DNA of 5,263 nucleotides from SpSt-28 sp036824555 (GCA_036824555.1 DAISZX010000020.1:1-5263), one strand, 5' to 3'. Counted from the first letter of the stretch, positions 1 to 5,263 are shown. The notes: generated by a model from the sequence alone, not told the origin. Numbers and translations are program-made.

Positions 1-221
1 GGAGGCCCAACGAGCAAGACAGCTCTCCCACCAAACTTACCTTGTTTTATTAGTCTAACTACTAGACCAGCGGCTTCTCTTGCCTCTATTTGTCCAACCA
101 TTCCGTCTGCAACAGGCTTGGCCTTTAAGCCATCTAAACCCAAGCCTGTAATATGGCTATGAGCAGAAATTCTTTCCCACTCTCTGATGCTCTCCGCTGC
201 AATCTCTTTAACTCTCGCCAT
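1..221 (-). CDS. TIP49/RuvBL-like AAA+ ATPase, N-terminal part (partial)
   Basis: This is the first 73 codons plus two bases of a TIP49 (RuvB-like, RUVBL1/2, pontin/reptin) family ATPase; the rest lies left of the window. Seen: after a short N-terminal stretch comes ERISAHSHITGLGLD (residues 16–30), the TIP49 N-terminal signature, then MVGQIEAREAAG (41–52) and GRAVLLVGPP (65–74), which is the strand leading into Walker A and the first residues of that motif. Family knowledge: TIP49 proteins form hexameric AAA+ rings that remodel or assemble protein and nucleoprotein complexes. The start at 221 is preferred because GAGATGAT lies 4 nt upstream and matches the archaeal Shine-Dalgarno GAGGTGAT in 7 of 8 bases. 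An in-frame ATG at 230 overlaps the upstream stop as ATGA and is the alternative. Tight coupling to the zinc-ribbon/CS-like gene upstream implies one operon. The identification is firm; the client is unknown. Confidence 0.9.
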   Translation of the reverse strand, partial: MARVKEIAAESIREWERISAHSHITGLGLDGLKAKPVADGMVGQIEAREAAGLVVRLIKQGKFGGRAVLLVGP

Positions 222-225
222 AGAA

Positions 226-233
226 ATCATCTC
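226..233 (-). promoter_or_regulatory. Ribosome binding site of the TIP49 gene
   Basis: Read on the minus strand, GAGATGAT matches GAGGTGAT, the complement of the archaeal 16S 3' end, at 7 of 8 positions. It ends 4 nt before the ATG at 221. The site overlaps the stop codon of the upstream gene (227–229), so translation of the two genes is probably coupled. It decides in favour of the start at 221 over the in-frame ATG at 230, which lies inside it. Confidence 0.55.
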
Positions 234-868
234 TCCACTTCTATTTTTAGTACACCATCTTTAAAGCTTTTACTCACTATCTCTCCAGCAATTGGCAGAA
301 GTTTGAAATAAAGTTTATCTTTTGCTCTAGCTCTAATTTCAATACTTTGCTCAAACTTTTTAACATCTATATCTTCCTCTTTTTCAACATCCGGAAGCTT
401 TATCTCTATAATAGTTTTTCTTCCTTCTTTCAAAACTTTCGCTTCTGGTTCTTCAGTAGCTTTTGGCATTTCATATTCTTCTTCTCTTTCTTCTACTTCC
501 TCCACAGGAACTTTGATTCCCAACCTTTTCTTTATTTCGGGCTCAAGCTTCTTGTATTCTCCATAGGTTTTAACTTCAACCCTTGGCTTCATTCCCGTGC
601 CACTGTGAATCGTTATGCTAATTCCAGAGAAACCTGGAGTCGAAATTCTTATTCTAGGAATTTTGAATGCTGGCATTTTAAATACTTCTTCAATTTCTTT
701 TTCCATCCTCTCAAAAATTCTGTCAATGCTTTCAAAATCTTCGAATTGTTCAAAAAACCTTTCTTCACTTCTATATTTCTCCTTTAGCGGATAACCGCAA
801 TACGGACAAAATTCCCATTCTTCCTTAACCTCTTTTTCGCATCTTGGACATTTCTTTCTTTTAAACAT
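227..868 (-). CDS. Zinc-ribbon protein with C-terminal Hsp20/CS-like domain
   Basis: A 213-residue protein with several parts. Residues 7–24 form a zinc ribbon, CPRC then CPYC with 10 residues between the pairs (Cys7, 10, 21, 24). Residues 33–64 are charged with regularly spaced Phe/Ile, probably helical. Residues 66–117 hold a Gly/Ser-rich segment and a basic stretch, unassigned. Residues 122–142 are an acidic linker. Residues 142–212 look like an Hsp20/alpha-crystallin/CS (p23-like) beta-sandwich: IIEIKLPDV, IEIRARAKDKLYFKLLPI and the terminal DGVLKIEV, which resembles the small-heat-shock G-x-L strand. The protein ends right after that strand, so it lacks the C-terminal I-x-I tail that many oligomeric small heat-shock proteins use for assembly. 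No signal peptide or membrane segment is seen. Inference: a cytoplasmic co-chaperone or adaptor for the downstream TIP49 ATPase. No Shine-Dalgarno precedes the ATG and a TATA-like box sits 24–25 nt upstream, so the mRNA is probably leaderless. The fold call is by eye. Confidence 0.8.
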   Translation of the reverse strand: MFKRKKCPRCEKEVKEEWEFCPYCGYPLKEKYRSEERFFEQFEDFESIDRIFERMEKEIEEVFKMPAFKIPRIRISTPGFSGISITIHSGTGMKPRVEVKTYGEYKKLEPEIKKRLGIKVPVEEVEEREEEYEMPKATEEPEAKVLKEGRKTIIEIKLPDVEKEEDIDVKKFEQSIEIRARAKDKLYFKLLPIAGEIVSKSFKDGVLKIEVER

Positions 869-877
869 GTATTAATG

Positions 878-884
878 TTAAATT
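878..884 (+). promoter_or_regulatory. Possible TATA element for the tRNA-Ala gene
   Basis: TTAAATT is centred about 31 nt upstream of the mature tRNA 5' end. It could set a start a few bases before the tRNA, leaving a short leader for RNase P. The stronger A/T box at 888–897 is only about 20 nt from the tRNA, which is too close, and fits the divergent gene better. This is a weak call by position and composition only. Confidence 0.25.
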
Positions 885-888
885 CTGA

Positions 889-896
889 AATATAAA
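889..896 (-). promoter_or_regulatory. TATA box for the zinc-ribbon/CS–TIP49 operon
   Basis: On the minus strand TTTATATT, within a longer TTTTATATTT, is centred 24–25 nt upstream of the ATG at 868. Archaeal TATA boxes normally lie about 25 nt before the transcription start, so transcription should begin at or next to the start codon. The absence of a Shine-Dalgarno sequence before this ATG agrees with a leaderless message. Confidence 0.55.
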
Positions 897-911
897 ACTT
901 AATTATTCAAA

Positions 912-983
912 GGGCCGGTGGTCTAATGGTAGGACGCCACCATGGCAAGGTGGAGGCTCCGGGTTCGAATCCCGGCCGGTCCA
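912..983 (+). tRNA. tRNA-Ala (anticodon GGC)
   Basis: A complete 72-nt cloverleaf without intron. The acceptor stem 912–918/976–982 has seven pairs, the third being G914·U980, equivalent to G3:U70. The D stem is 921–924/932–935. The anticodon stem CCACC/GGTGG (937–941/949–953) encloses the 7-nt loop ATGGCAA, with anticodon GGC at 944–946. The variable loop is 5 nt (954–958). The T stem CCGGG/CCCGG encloses TTCGAAT. The discriminator is A983. GGC reads the Ala codons GCC and GCU, and G3:U70 is the known recognition element of alanyl-tRNA synthetase, so anticodon and acceptor stem agree. CCA is not encoded and must be added after transcription. The gene is about 67% G+C in an AT-rich setting. 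Confidence 0.96.
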
Positions 984-1001
984 CTTCAAAAATTTCATCA
1001 A

Positions 1002-1009
1002 ACTTTTAA
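1002..1009 (+). promoter_or_regulatory. TATA-like box of pyrG
   Basis: ACTTTTAA, part of the small palindrome CTTTTAAG, is preceded by CAA and centred 24–25 nt before the pyrG ATG at 1030. No Shine-Dalgarno occurs in the 20 nt before that ATG. The arrangement suggests a leaderless pyrG transcript independent of the tRNA. The box is weaker than the one serving the divergent operon, so readthrough from the tRNA remains possible. Confidence 0.4.
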
Positions 1010-1029
1010 GTCCTTTCATTAAAAATTAT

Positions 1030-2649
1030 ATGCAAGTATATTTGTTCGTAACTGGTGGGGTAATAAGTGGTATTGGCAAGGGGACAGTTGCTGCTTCTAT
1101 TGGAAGAATACTAAAATCGAAGGGCTTTAGTGTTACAGCAATAAAGATAGATCCTTACTTAAATTTTGATGCGGGAACTTTAAGACCAACTGAGCATGGA
1201 GAAGTTTTTGTTACTGAAGACGGTGGAGAAATAGATGAAGATTTGGGTCATTATGAAAGATTTATCGATATTACTTTAACTAAGGAGCATAATATAACCA
1301 CTGGCAAAATTTACTTTTCAGTTATTGAAAAAGAGAGAAAAGGAGAATATCTTGGTAAGACTGTAGAAGTAATACCTCACGTGACTGATGAAATAAAGGG
1401 AAGAATAAGAGATGTTGCTAGAAGGGATGGAGCAGATTTTGTTATAGTCGAAATTGGCGGAACAGTTGGTGAGTATCAAAATGAGATTTATTATAGGGCA
1501 GCTAGACTTATGAAGAGTGAAGGAGAAAAAGTTTTGTTTATTCATGTCGTTTATCTACCGATTCCAAAACATTTAGGAGAAATGAAAACTAAGCCAGCAC
1601 AACAAAGCGTTGAGCTTCTAGGAAGATTAGGAATTCAGCCAGATTTTATAGTTGCTCGAGCTGAAAGAGAAATAGATGAGGTTAGAAAGAGAAAGCTATC
1701 GGTATTTTGTAATGTAAAAGAGGAAGATATAATATCTGCTCCAGATTTAGAATTTAGCTATGAGCTACCATTGTATTTTGAAAAACAAGATTTTGGTAAT
1801 AAAATTTTAAGGAAGGTGGGATTAGAGGAGAGAAATTCCAAATTAGAAGATTGGGAAGATTTTGTGAACAAACTCAAAAATGCTGGCAAGAAAGTTAAAA
1901 TTGCTATTGTCGGAAAATATTTTGATGTTGGAGATTTTGATTTGAGCGACTCTTATATTTCAGTTATAGAAGCGGTGAAGCACGCTTGTGCATTTAACGA
2001 GGTTAAACCAGAAATAATTTGGATAAATTCTAAGGAGTTTGAAAAGGATGGAAAAAACGTTGAGATGCTTAGAGAATTTGATGGTATAATAGTTCCTGGT
2101 GGTTTTGGGTCATCTGGCGTGGAAGGAAAAATATTAGCAATTAGGTTTGCAAGGGAAAACAACATTCCATTTCTTGGTCTATGTTATGGTTTTCAGTTGG
2201 CTGTTGTAGAATTTGCAAGGAATGTTTGTAATTTAAAGGATGCACATACAACGGAGGTAAATCCTAATACTCCTCATCCAGTAATCGATTTATTGCCATG
2301 GCAGAAAGAATTACTAAAGGAAAGCAAATATGGTGCTACAATGCGCCTTGGTGGGCAAATAGTTGTAATAAAGAAAGGTAGCTTAGCTTATAGGCTTTAT
2401 CAAAGAGAAGAAGTGGTAGAAAGGTTTAGGCATAGGTATGAGGTTAATCCAAAGTACATTGAAATTTTAGAGAAATGCGGGTTTGTTTTTTCTGGATTTT
2501 CAAAAAAAGAGGAAAACATAATGCAAATTGGAGAACTTCCCGGACATAAGTTTTTCATAGGGACTCAATTCCATCCAGAGTTTACTTCCAGACCACTAAA
2601 ACCAAATCCGATTTTCACAGGCTTCATAAGAGCTTGCTTGAACAAGTAG
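1030..2649 (+). CDS. pyrG: CTP synthase (glutamine-hydrolysing)
   Basis: Converts UTP to CTP using ATP and the amide nitrogen of glutamine, the last step of de novo CTP synthesis, in the cytoplasm. The 539-residue length is normal. The N-terminal synthetase domain (about 1–265) shows VTGGVISGIGKG with the P-loop (8–19), then IDPYLNFDAGT and HGEVFVTEDGGEIDEDLGHYERF-type motifs for nucleotide and metal binding. The C-terminal class I glutamine amidotransferase domain (about 287–539) shows the oxyanion segment PGGFG (356–360), the nucleophile Cys385 in GLCYGFQ, and His515/Glu517 in QFHPEF, completing the triad. TMRLGG and RHRYEVNP are also present. One oddity: in the lid motif after PGGFG, usually G-x-R-G-x-E-G, the Arg is Ser362 (codon 2113–2115). 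ATG 1030 puts the P-loop at the normal distance. Family assignment is certain. Confidence 0.98.
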   Translation: MQVYLFVTGGVISGIGKGTVAASIGRILKSKGFSVTAIKIDPYLNFDAGTLRPTEHGEVFVTEDGGEIDEDLGHYERFIDITLTKEHNITTGKIYFSVIEKERKGEYLGKTVEVIPHVTDEIKGRIRDVARRDGADFVIVEIGGTVGEYQNEIYYRAARLMKSEGEKVLFIHVVYLPIPKHLGEMKTKPAQQSVELLGRLGIQPDFIVARAEREIDEVRKRKLSVFCNVKEEDIISAPDLEFSYELPLYFEKQDFGNKILRKVGLEERNSKLEDWEDFVNKLKNAGKKVKIAIVGKYFDVGDFDLSDSYISVIEAVKHACAFNEVKPEIIWINSKEFEKDGKNVEMLREFDGIIVPGGFGSSGVEGKILAIRFARENNIPFLGLCYGFQLAVVEFARNVCNLKDAHTTEVNPNTPHPVIDLLPWQKELLKESKYGATMRLGGQIVVIKKGSLAYRLYQREEVVERFRHRYEVNPKYIEILEKCGFVFSGFSKKEENIMQIGELPGHKFFIGTQFHPEFTSRPLKPNPIFTGFIRACLNK

Positions 2650-2669
2650 ATATTTAGCTTTGCTTAAAA

Positions 2670-2679
2670 GGTTTTATTT
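2670..2679 (+). terminator. Possible T-rich terminator after pyrG
   Basis: GGTTTTATTT begins 21 nt after the pyrG stop codon. Archaeal RNA polymerase can terminate on T-rich stretches without a hairpin. The tract overlaps the presumed promoter of the first pilin, so the T-richness may instead belong to that promoter. Confidence 0.25.
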
Positions 2680-2684
2680 AAATA
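2677..2684 (+). promoter_or_regulatory. TATA box of the pilin operon
   Basis: TTTAAATA closely matches the archaeal TATA consensus and lies inside a 12-bp perfect palindrome, TTATTTAAATAA (2674–2685). Its centre is 24–25 nt before the ATG at 2705, the same spacing as for the two other first genes in the window. It supports ATG 2705 as the true start and a transcript beginning at or near that codon. Confidence 0.5.
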
Positions 2685-2689
2685 ATACA

Positions 2690-2694
2690 GAGGT
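2690..2694 (+). promoter_or_regulatory. Possible Shine-Dalgarno of the first pilin gene
   Basis: GAGGT lies 10 nt upstream of ATG 2705, a permissible but long spacing. If the TATA box at 2677–2684 is used, transcription would start downstream of this site and it would not be in the mRNA. The two readings conflict. It could act only with an upstream start, for instance on readthrough from pyrG. Confidence 0.3.
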
Positions 2695-2704
2695 AAAATA
2701 TTTT

Positions 2705-3130
2705 ATGCAAAAAGGTATTAGCCCGCTCGTTGCTACGGTACTATTAATTGCAATAACAATGACACTAGCAGGAATAGTAGCCTTTTGGGGATCAAGCTTT
2801 GTTAGAACAAGTTTGCCTGCAGGAAACCAAACGCAAAATATTCAAGCTTGTGCTGCCTGTCTTCCTCAAGACTTAGAACTTTTTTCCTATTCCTACAATG
2901 CTCAAACAAACTCATTGGATCTAACGTTGAATAATAAATGCACTTATTCACTCATGCTTTCCCAGATTGTGTTTAAGTATGGAGACGGGTCAACGGAGAT
3001 AAAGAATGTAAACAGCGAAATCCCATATGGCTTATCTAAGAAAAGCATAACCGGTGTTCCTTCAGGCTTCAACAGTTTCATGATAACCACGAACTGCAAA
3101 GAGATTTTCCTGAATGTTAGTGTAGGCTGA
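2705..3130 (+). CDS. Archaeal type IV pilin-like protein 1
   Basis: A 141-residue exported protein with a class III signal. The short leader MQKG is followed by ISPLVATVLLIAITMTLAGI, the hydrophobic helix that in type IV pilins anchors the precursor and later packs the filament core. A PibD/EppA-type prepilin peptidase would cut after Gly4. The rest (about 35–141) is a small extracellular, beta-rich domain of unrecognised subfamily. It has four Cys: a CAAC pair (49, 52), then Cys79 and Cys131, enough for two disulfides outside the cell. N-glycosylation sequons are NQT (41) and NVS (137). ATG 2705 is chosen over an upstream in-frame TTG at 2660, because the longer form would put 15 extra polar and charged residues before the leader. 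It is the first gene of a two-pilin unit, 4 bp from the next. It could instead be a minor pilin or another membrane-anchored exported protein. Confidence 0.85.
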   Translation: MQKGISPLVATVLLIAITMTLAGIVAFWGSSFVRTSLPAGNQTQNIQACAACLPQDLELFSYSYNAQTNSLDLTLNNKCTYSLMLSQIVFKYGDGSTEIKNVNSEIPYGLSKKSITGVPSGFNSFMITTNCKEIFLNVSVG

Positions 3131-3134
3131 TGAA

Positions 3135-3581
3135 ATGAGAAAGGCAATTTCGCCTCTTGTTGCTGAAGTATTGTTAATAGGGTTTACTGTTGCCGTAGCT
3201 TCTATAGTGATTATTTGGGCTACGAGCTTTACTAGAACAACTACATCAAAAATTGGTGGTCAAGCAGAATTACAATTAATCTGTAGTAATGCTGGAATCG
3301 ATTTCTATGGAAGCGTTATCTATAATATTACTTCTAAAATTCTTTTTGGATATATAAAAAACACAGGAAATGCTCCGCTAGGAAACATAAGTTTTAATGT
3401 TATCTACTCAAATAGAACAGAGACTTTTCTGAATTTGATAGATGAGCTTTTACCTCAAAACATAAAGCCATTTTCACTTTCCGTTAATCAAGATTTCAAC
3501 ATGATTTATGTTACTACAAACTGCTCAGTAGGCGCCGCTTCTGCAAGAATTTTATCTTCTCAGGTTAAATTTGTAGAATAA
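3135..3581 (+). CDS. Archaeal type IV pilin-like protein 2
   Basis: A 148-residue paralogue of the preceding pilin. The leader MRKA is followed by ISPLVAEVLLIGFTVAVASI and a helix ending in WATSFTRT, which parallels WGSSFVRT in pilin 1. Cleavage is expected after Ala4; Glu11 (mature +7) sits in the helix where pilin 1 has Thr. The extracellular domain has two Cys (50, 130), probably one disulfide, with TTNC in both paralogues. Sequons are at N64, N84, N93 and N129, so it is likely more glycosylated than pilin 1. The ATG lies 4 bp after the upstream stop. GGCTGAT, a gapped match to the archaeal Shine-Dalgarno, ends 3 nt before it, so translation is probably coupled. The two products are likely made together and may be partner subunits. 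No motor ATPase, TadC-like platform or peptidase is adjacent. Confidence 0.85.
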   Translation: MRKAISPLVAEVLLIGFTVAVASIVIIWATSFTRTTTSKIGGQAELQLICSNAGIDFYGSVIYNITSKILFGYIKNTGNAPLGNISFNVIYSNRTETFLNLIDELLPQNIKPFSLSVNQDFNMIYVTTNCSVGAASARILSSQVKFVE

Positions 3582-3586
3582 AGACT

Positions 3587-5263
3587 CTAGTTTCTTCCAA
3601 AAACTTTTATCTCCTTCTTCTCGTATATCGCTTTAACCAACTCTTTCCCAATTTCAGAATCTTTAGATATTTTTATTGTCCCTTTTTTACCGACCATAGC
3701 AGAAAATAAGAAATTTCCATTAACATAAAAGCCAACGACTTCTCCAGCTAAAGATTTATCAAAAATAAAATCTATACTATTTCCGCTTTCAGAAATTTGG
3801 AAAGAAATTTCCTTGCCTAGCGTGTAGTATTTTGGTACCACCTCTATTCTTATTCCGAGCTTCTTTTCCAACCTGTTTATATTTTCTCCATCTCTTCCAA
3901 TAAGCTTACCTATTACTCTATTATCAACCTTGATTACTGCCTTACTTCCAACTATCTCAACAATTGCTTTAGGGTCATATCTTCCAATCTCCATCATTAT
4001 TCTCTCCTTTGCCAATTTTTCAATTGCATTGCTCTTTTCCTTTTCAACAGGAACCACAACGTTTTCTTCTCCAAAAGTATAAATTTCATATTCGAGCTTG
4101 CCACTTTCAAAATCTCTAACTTCAACTACAGGCCTTGCCAAATCTTCTTGAGTCATTCCGGTAGGAACTTTAACTTTTAAAGAGAGTTCGTAAACTTTTT
4201 TTACCTCTCCATCTTTAATGAAAATAACAGTATCAACTATATGAGGCAATACACCAATGTCAATTCTTGAAATAAACCTTTGAATTGCATCTATCGGATT
4301 GCTAGCATGAACAACACCGACCATTCCAACCCCAGCCAACCTTAAATCAGAAAATATTTCAAAATCTTTTGTTTTTCTAACTTCATCGAAGATTGTGTAA
4401 TCTGGTCTAACTAGAAGCAAAATATCTGCAGTTTTTTCAAAATCCCCTTCCAATGGGGCATATTGGGTTATCTCATCGCTTACCTGCATGTCCCTTGGAG
4501 ATTCTAAGGTTTTAACGACTTTTCCTAAACTTCTGTAAAACTCAGCTAAACTTGCGGCGAATGTGCTCTTGCCACTACCTGGTGGCCCCGAAACTATAAT
4601 ACCTTCTGCCTGTTCCTTCAATCTTTGTAGCAACTTTTCAGAAAGCTTGTAGTCTTCCAATCTCAACTTCACTATTGGTCTTACGATTGTAACTTCCAAG
4701 CCATCTGAGAAAGGAGGTCTAGCAATAGCTATTCTATAATTACCAAGTTGAATAACTAGTGCACCGCTTCTATTAATTTCTATGCTTCCTTGCTCGCTTA
4801 TTCTTGCCGCCTCAGAGATTTCCCTTATAATTTCGTTAATCTCTTCATAACTCAGCTTTTTGTTCCCAACTTCAACAAGCTTAAAATTCCCAGGCTTTCC
4901 CCTTTTAGCTAAGGGAACGCAGTTTTCTTTTAGGTGAACGCTTATCGTGTCTTCAGTGAAAAAATCCTCAAATTTTAAACCAGAAGTTTTGACAGGAATT
5001 TGAAAATACTTAACTTTTACCCCTTCAGCTTCTGCAACCAAAGCTTGGACATAATCACAAGTATAAAGATAGGCATCGTTTTTCTTAGCTACCTCTCTTA
5101 TCAACGCATCTATTCTTCCAGAATGGGCAAGCTTTATGTCTTCCAAACTAGGCCTTTCCCCATCAAACTTAATTCTAATCTTTTTCTTCTCACAAATTTT
5201 CCTAACCTCTTTCAAATTTTCCAAACCAATAAATCCAACTTCCCTTCCTTTAGAAGCTTGCGC
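3587..5263 (-). CDS. PIN–ATPase–KH protein (COG1855-type), N-terminus missing
   Basis: The frame is open from the right edge to a TAG at 3587–3589, giving 558 visible residues; the start lies outside. Four regions are seen. First, the end of a PIN nuclease-like domain (about 5263–5000), with acidic residues in GRIDALI (Asp at 5108–5110) and YTCD (Asp at 5054–5056); the first PIN Asp and a Glu would be off the window. Second, a GspE/VirB11/PilT-superfamily ATPase with Walker A GPPGSGKS (4565–4588), Walker B-like YTIFDEVR (Asp 4385–4387, Glu 4382–4384) and a VVHASNP His box. Third, a KH RNA-binding domain with GRDG (3887–3898). Fourth, a 75–80-residue tail of unrecognised fold. No membrane segment is seen. 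Family members are widespread in Archaea; their role is not settled, but PIN plus KH points to RNA. A TTG at 5224 is not the start: the 13 residues before it, including KGREVGFIGL, continue the PIN domain. Confidence 0.92.
   Translation of the reverse strand, partial: AQASKGREVGFIGLENLKEVRKICEKKKIRIKFDGERPSLEDIKLAHSGRIDALIREVAKKNDAYLYTCDYVQALVAEAEGVKVKYFQIPVKTSGLKFEDFFTEDTISVHLKENCVPLAKRGKPGNFKLVEVGNKKLSYEEINEIIREISEAARISEQGSIEINRSGALVIQLGNYRIAIARPPFSDGLEVTIVRPIVKLRLEDYKLSEKLLQRLKEQAEGIIVSGPPGSGKSTFAASLAEFYRSLGKVVKTLESPRDMQVSDEITQYAPLEGDFEKTADILLLVRPDYTIFDEVRKTKDFEIFSDLRLAGVGMVGVVHASNPIDAIQRFISRIDIGVLPHIVDTVIFIKDGEVKKVYELSLKVKVPTGMTQEDLARPVVEVRDFESGKLEYEIYTFGEENVVVPVEKEKSNAIEKLAKERIMMEIGRYDPKAIVEIVGSKAVIKVDNRVIGKLIGRDGENINRLEKKLGIRIEVVPKYYTLGKEISFQISESGNSIDFIFDKSLAGEVVGFYVNGNFLFSAMVGKKGTIKISKDSEIGKELVKAIYEKKEIKVFGRN

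Noticed and set aside
347..787. Plus-strand open frame of 146 codons opposite the zinc-ribbon/CS-like gene
   Set aside because: It lies entirely antisense to a gene with clear zinc-ribbon and CS-like motifs. Its product is a low-complexity run of Phe, Ser and Asn, as expected from the complement of Lys/Glu-rich codons.
912..983. tRNA-Gly, suggested by the GG-rich 5' half
   Set aside because: The 7-nt loop ATGGCAA places GGC, not GCC, at positions 34–36, and G3:U70 is an alanine identity element.
1318..1545. Minus-strand open frame inside pyrG
   Set aside because: It is antisense to conserved CTP synthase sequence, has no motif and no sensible upstream signal. The frame at 1953–2165 is rejected for the same reason.
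2674..2685. 12-bp palindrome TTATTTAAATAA as a repressor operator
   Set aside because: All A/T and overlapping a TATA box, it can arise from promoter composition alone; there is no second copy to support an operator.
2660..2704. Upstream TTG start for the first pilin
   Set aside because: It would add 15 charged and polar residues before a standard class III leader (MQKG) and would begin inside or before the presumed promoter.
2944..3147. Minus-strand open frame across the pilin junction
   Set aside because: It is antisense to both pilins, has no recognisable motif and no ribosome site, and is compositionally like a shadow frame.
5224..5263. TTG at 5224 as the start of the PIN–ATPase–KH protein
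   Set aside because: The frame stays open to the edge, and the extra residues (KGREVGFIGL) match the expected PIN-domain context, so the gene is truncated by the window.
3587..5263. Pilus retraction or assembly motor for the neighbouring pilins
   Set aside because: The ATPase core belongs to the PilT/VirB11 superfamily, but the PIN and KH domains and the convergent orientation argue against a pilus motor.

Overview
The window is archaeal. The evidence is a TIP49/RuvB-like AAA+ gene, class III (type IV pilin-like) signal peptides of the archaeal kind, a PIN–ATPase–KH protein of a family typical of Archaea (COG1855-type), and TATA-like boxes centred about 24–25 nt upstream of three start codons. 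The coding DNA is AT-rich, uses AGA/AGG for Arg and encodes Lys/Glu/Ile-rich proteins. The single tRNA is about 67% G+C with nearly all-GC stems. That contrast suggests a thermophile. The lineage is not resolved: a euryarchaeon (Archaeoglobi-like) or a relative carrying the same pilin type would fit.

Layout. Positions 1–868 (minus strand) hold a two-gene unit: a zinc-ribbon protein with a C-terminal Hsp20/CS-like domain, then a TIP49 (RuvBL-like) ATPase that runs off the left edge two residues into its Walker A motif. A 43-bp divergent intergenic region separates this unit from a plus-strand tRNA-Ala(GGC) at 912–983. The tRNA is followed by pyrG (CTP synthase, 1030–2649) and two small tandem prepilin genes (2705–3130 and 3135–3581). 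A PIN–ATPase–KH gene converges on the pilins with only 5 bp between stop codons and runs off the right edge, so its N-terminus is not in the window. No stretch longer than 300 bases is free of genes.

How the genes relate. pyrG and the tRNA are housekeeping. The two prepilins form one unit and probably encode subunits of a surface filament or membrane-anchored exported proteins; no pilus motor, platform or prepilin peptidase is visible. The most suggestive association is at the left. A TIP49 ATPase is translationally coupled to a protein ending in an Hsp20/p23/CS-like fold, which recalls the eukaryotic R2TP co-chaperone, where RUVBL1/2 works with the CS-domain protein PIH1D1. That link is an inference from domain resemblance and gene order, not a demonstrated function.
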